Positions 39,097 through 41,235 of a stretch of 41,235 nucleotides of DNA are shown piece after piece (position 1 is the first letter of the stretch; each line of letters begins with the position of its first letter). The stretch is from Fragilaria crotonensis (lineage: Eukaryota > Bacillariophyta > Fragilariophyceae > Fragilariales > Fragilariaceae). The stretch spans positions 1 through 41,235 of the forward strand of contig JAKSYS010000573.1 in NCBI GenBank assembly GCA_022925895.1, in the 5' to 3' direction. The notes below the pieces were generated by a model. It did no database searches. It had not been told where the DNA came from and was given only the letters and a program-made list of their open reading frames with translations. The position numbers and the translations under genes are program-made.

Positions 39097-40287
39097 TTTC
39101 TTTTCTTTCAATGGCTTGCGTGGGATCCTTGTTGCGAGATTGATCCAGCGAATGATGCAAACAAATGGAATCAAGTGCGGATCGAGCAGTGGTGTTGAGA
39201 AGAAAAGCAGCAAAGCACGTTCGAGTACGTTCACGCGTATGAGATGAAAATGACTCTTGCCGCCACTGCGGCAGTGGGGTTCGAGAATATCTTTGTTTAC
39301 TTATGTATAATCCACTATTGCACTGTACCAGCTAGATGTGCATGTCCGGAACCCCATCGCAACACAAGTCGATACCGTCGCCGCATAGCCTGATAAGAAT
39401 AAATGACCACCAAAAATGACCAGGTCATTTGCCATTACGGAATGCTTCTCTCGCCACTGTGATTCCAAATTCCAATCCGGACGACGTCGACAGAAGTGTT
39501 CAAGGCAGGGATTGGAAAAATAATACTGTCCCACGTTGAATCTGGTATTACAGTCCTCCAGTAGGTAGAATGGTATTGTGCTGTTGCACTGGGAGGTATT
39601 TTGGTATTGAAAAATCCTTCAGTCCGGTTTGAATATAACTTCTCTTCATTTTTCCAATCGCAGTACTTACTCGGTTCCATTGGTTTCGTCCGGTAGGTAT
39701 AATGGTAGTAAAAACACTACAGTAACAGTAAACTTCAGTACTACAGTACAGAAATGAACCGTAAACACACTGATGCAGGACAGAGCATTTATGGAAATTC
39801 CGACTGGTATTCCCGAACACCGGAATTCAAAATACTACCGACTAAACTCAGTAGAAAATAACCAAGGGTCTTGGTTACTGGTTGGTAGCATATTGCAGTA
39901 CTAGTAACCAGTTATTGGGCATTTTAAAAATCACAGTAGTGGTACAGTAAAATACCATCGGTATTTAGTTACCGGTACCGGTGGTCATTTATTCCAATCC
40001 CTGGTTCAAGGAGCCAGGAGTCACGTAAGTCGATGGAGTCCGTCATCCGTCCCCGAGTCCTGAGTCCCGAGTTCCGAGGATGACGAGGTGTCAAAGATCT
40101 TGACGTGACACCGAACACAACCGGTATAATTCCTACTGTGAAACCATCAAGAATGAGAACGTTCTCACAATTCTCATTCGAATCGCAAGAGATCAAGATA
40201 TACGTGCAAATCGTTGACTGTTTGTGTCATCTTACTGCGCTTTAACATCTGCCTTATACAACAACAAAAGTCAACAAATCAAGCATT
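39097..40287. other. Long spacer with short palindromes
   Basis: No gene is seen over about 1.2 kb. AGTACT/CAGTAC words cluster at 39700-39975. There is an ACCGGTACCGGT palindrome near 39971 and a perfect 14-base palindrome TGAGAACGTTCTCA at 40154-40167. Confidence 0.45.
40154..40167. promoter_or_regulatory. Palindromic GAAnnTTC site (partial heat-shock-like element)
   Basis: The palindrome TGAGAACGTTCTCA includes GAAcgTTC, two inverted units of a heat-shock element. It lies about 120 bases upstream of the 40288 gene. A third unit at the right spacing is missing, so support is modest. Confidence 0.3.
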
Positions 40288-40833
40288 ATGACGACCGGTA
40301 TGCTCTCTCCCCTCGCTCCACCCTTCCACCCCATCAGCTCCATGGAGTCATTCCAAATCTTCAACGATGGAATTCCTTCCCTGATGCCTCTTCAAGGCGA
40401 CATAATTCGTGGCTTCTCGGATGAAACCCTTGATGAGTGCTTCCCTCCATCCCCAGAAGAAGCCGCCGAACTCGACGCGGTCGAAGACTTCATTTGGACG
40501 CTAGTCCAGCTCGAAATGCTTGAGGAACGCGAAGAGCGCGTCCGTCACGATTACACCATTTTACCTAAACGCTGGGCGGTCCGACGCGAGTTGCATGGCC
40601 GTCCACGTGCTGCTAGATCCACCCCACCTGTGGTCCATCTTAAGCGGTCGCCAGAGGATGAACTCAAGCTTATTGTGTACGAGCGCAAGCTTCGTGACTT
40701 CAATTCCGAAAAGATGGAACATCATCATAGCCACAAGGACGTTATCAATTCGAAACGCCAGGTGATGAGATGCAACAAGGCATTGAATGGCAGACCAACC
40801 CGACCCATCATTCAACCCCGCAAGGGATTTTAG
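40288..40833 (+). CDS. Hypothetical protein, unknown function
   Basis: This is 181 residues from ATG 40288. I do not recognise it. The N-terminal half is acidic and hydrophobic with a likely helix (EEAAELDAVEDFIWTLVQLE near 57-76). The C-terminal half is basic (LPKRWAVRRELHGRPRAARS and RPTRPIIQPRKGF). There is no signal peptide or membrane helix. Protein-like composition and an open frame with ATG favour a real gene, possibly a lineage-specific one; a nuclear or RNA-linked role is only a guess from the basic half. Confidence 0.55.
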   Translation: MTTGMLSPLAPPFHPISSMESFQIFNDGIPSLMPLQGDIIRGFSDETLDECFPPSPEEAAELDAVEDFIWTLVQLEMLEEREERVRHDYTILPKRWAVRRELHGRPRAARSTPPVVHLKRSPEDELKLIVYERKLRDFNSEKMEHHHSHKDVINSKRQVMRCNKALNGRPTRPIIQPRKGF

Positions 40834-41235
40834 GTGACGACGACTAAGAAATCTATTGCTCCACCATTTCCAAACAACTGCATGGCGACAGCGATCGCAA
40901 GTGTTGATCGTGTAAACCCAGAAAAATTGAATATGCCTTTTCGCATCATGCATTTCAGCCATCCACATGCTCACAATAATAACGTACTGTACTGCCACAA
41001 GCATAGGTCAAGGGTTCCTAAACCCCCAAAAATACTAATTCGTTATCATGTTTATCAAACTATTCATTGAGTAACGACACCATGCGATCAAAGTCGTTAA
41101 CCCTTTGGCATGTTCATTTGCTCCTCGATCTGTACAGAAGTATCATACGTGGCACCTGGATTTTCGGCTGTCAAGTCTATTGACATCGGGAAGATGCTTG
41201 TTACGCTCAAGTAACAACAGAAGACTTCCTAGTAG
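40834..41235. other. Right edge without recognisable features
   Basis: No gene, RNA or repeat is seen in the last 400 bases. Confidence 0.4.

Overview
The window looks like nuclear DNA of a diatom, probably a raphid pennate; this is inferred from gene content, not from a search. Clues are a DUF6824-type protein, a plastid-targeted protein with a signal peptide followed by an FTAP cleavage motif, one supported short spliceosomal intron (107 nt), single-exon housekeeping genes packed on both strands, GTAC-rich intergenic spacers, and large transposable elements.

Layout. 6-1171: a non-coding inverted-repeat element (52-bp TIRs). 1725-10414: four minus-strand host genes: an SLC38-like amino acid transporter with a one-base frame break, a small DOMON/CBM9-like protein, a RetSat/CrtI-like FAD oxidoreductase with a long N-terminal extension, and a TPR-Aha1 co-chaperone with a perfect heat-shock element just upstream. 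10905-29382: a non-LTR retrotransposon of about 8.4 kb (ORF1; ORF2 with APE endonuclease and reverse transcriptase; RNase H plus zinc knuckle), whose RNase H is split by a complete 10,118-bp DNA transposon at 17656-27773.

The DNA transposon is the most interesting item. It has 21-bp TIRs, a 2-bp AT target duplication, subterminal TGTTTAG repeats and a CACTA/Plavaka-like transposase. It also carries two further intact genes: a 741-residue protein with an HxD...H pattern suggestive of a 2OG-Fe(II) oxygenase-like beta-helix, and an acidic, DN-repeat protein with a conserved-looking C-terminal block. The last two are divergently transcribed around a 145-bp tandem repeat array. Removing the element and one AT copy rejoins the RNase H frame exactly.

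29927-40833: host genes again: a kelch-BTB protein with three one-base frame breaks, a small secreted or plastid membrane protein, a plastid-targeted mitochondrial-carrier-family protein with a twin-arginine luminal-type leader, a DUF6824 protein, a VAMP7-type R-SNARE with one intron, a GDP-fucose-type nucleotide sugar transporter, and a lineage-specific protein of unknown function. The repeated one-base frame breaks at short homopolymers suggest residual assembly errors, though true gene decay cannot be excluded from sequence alone.
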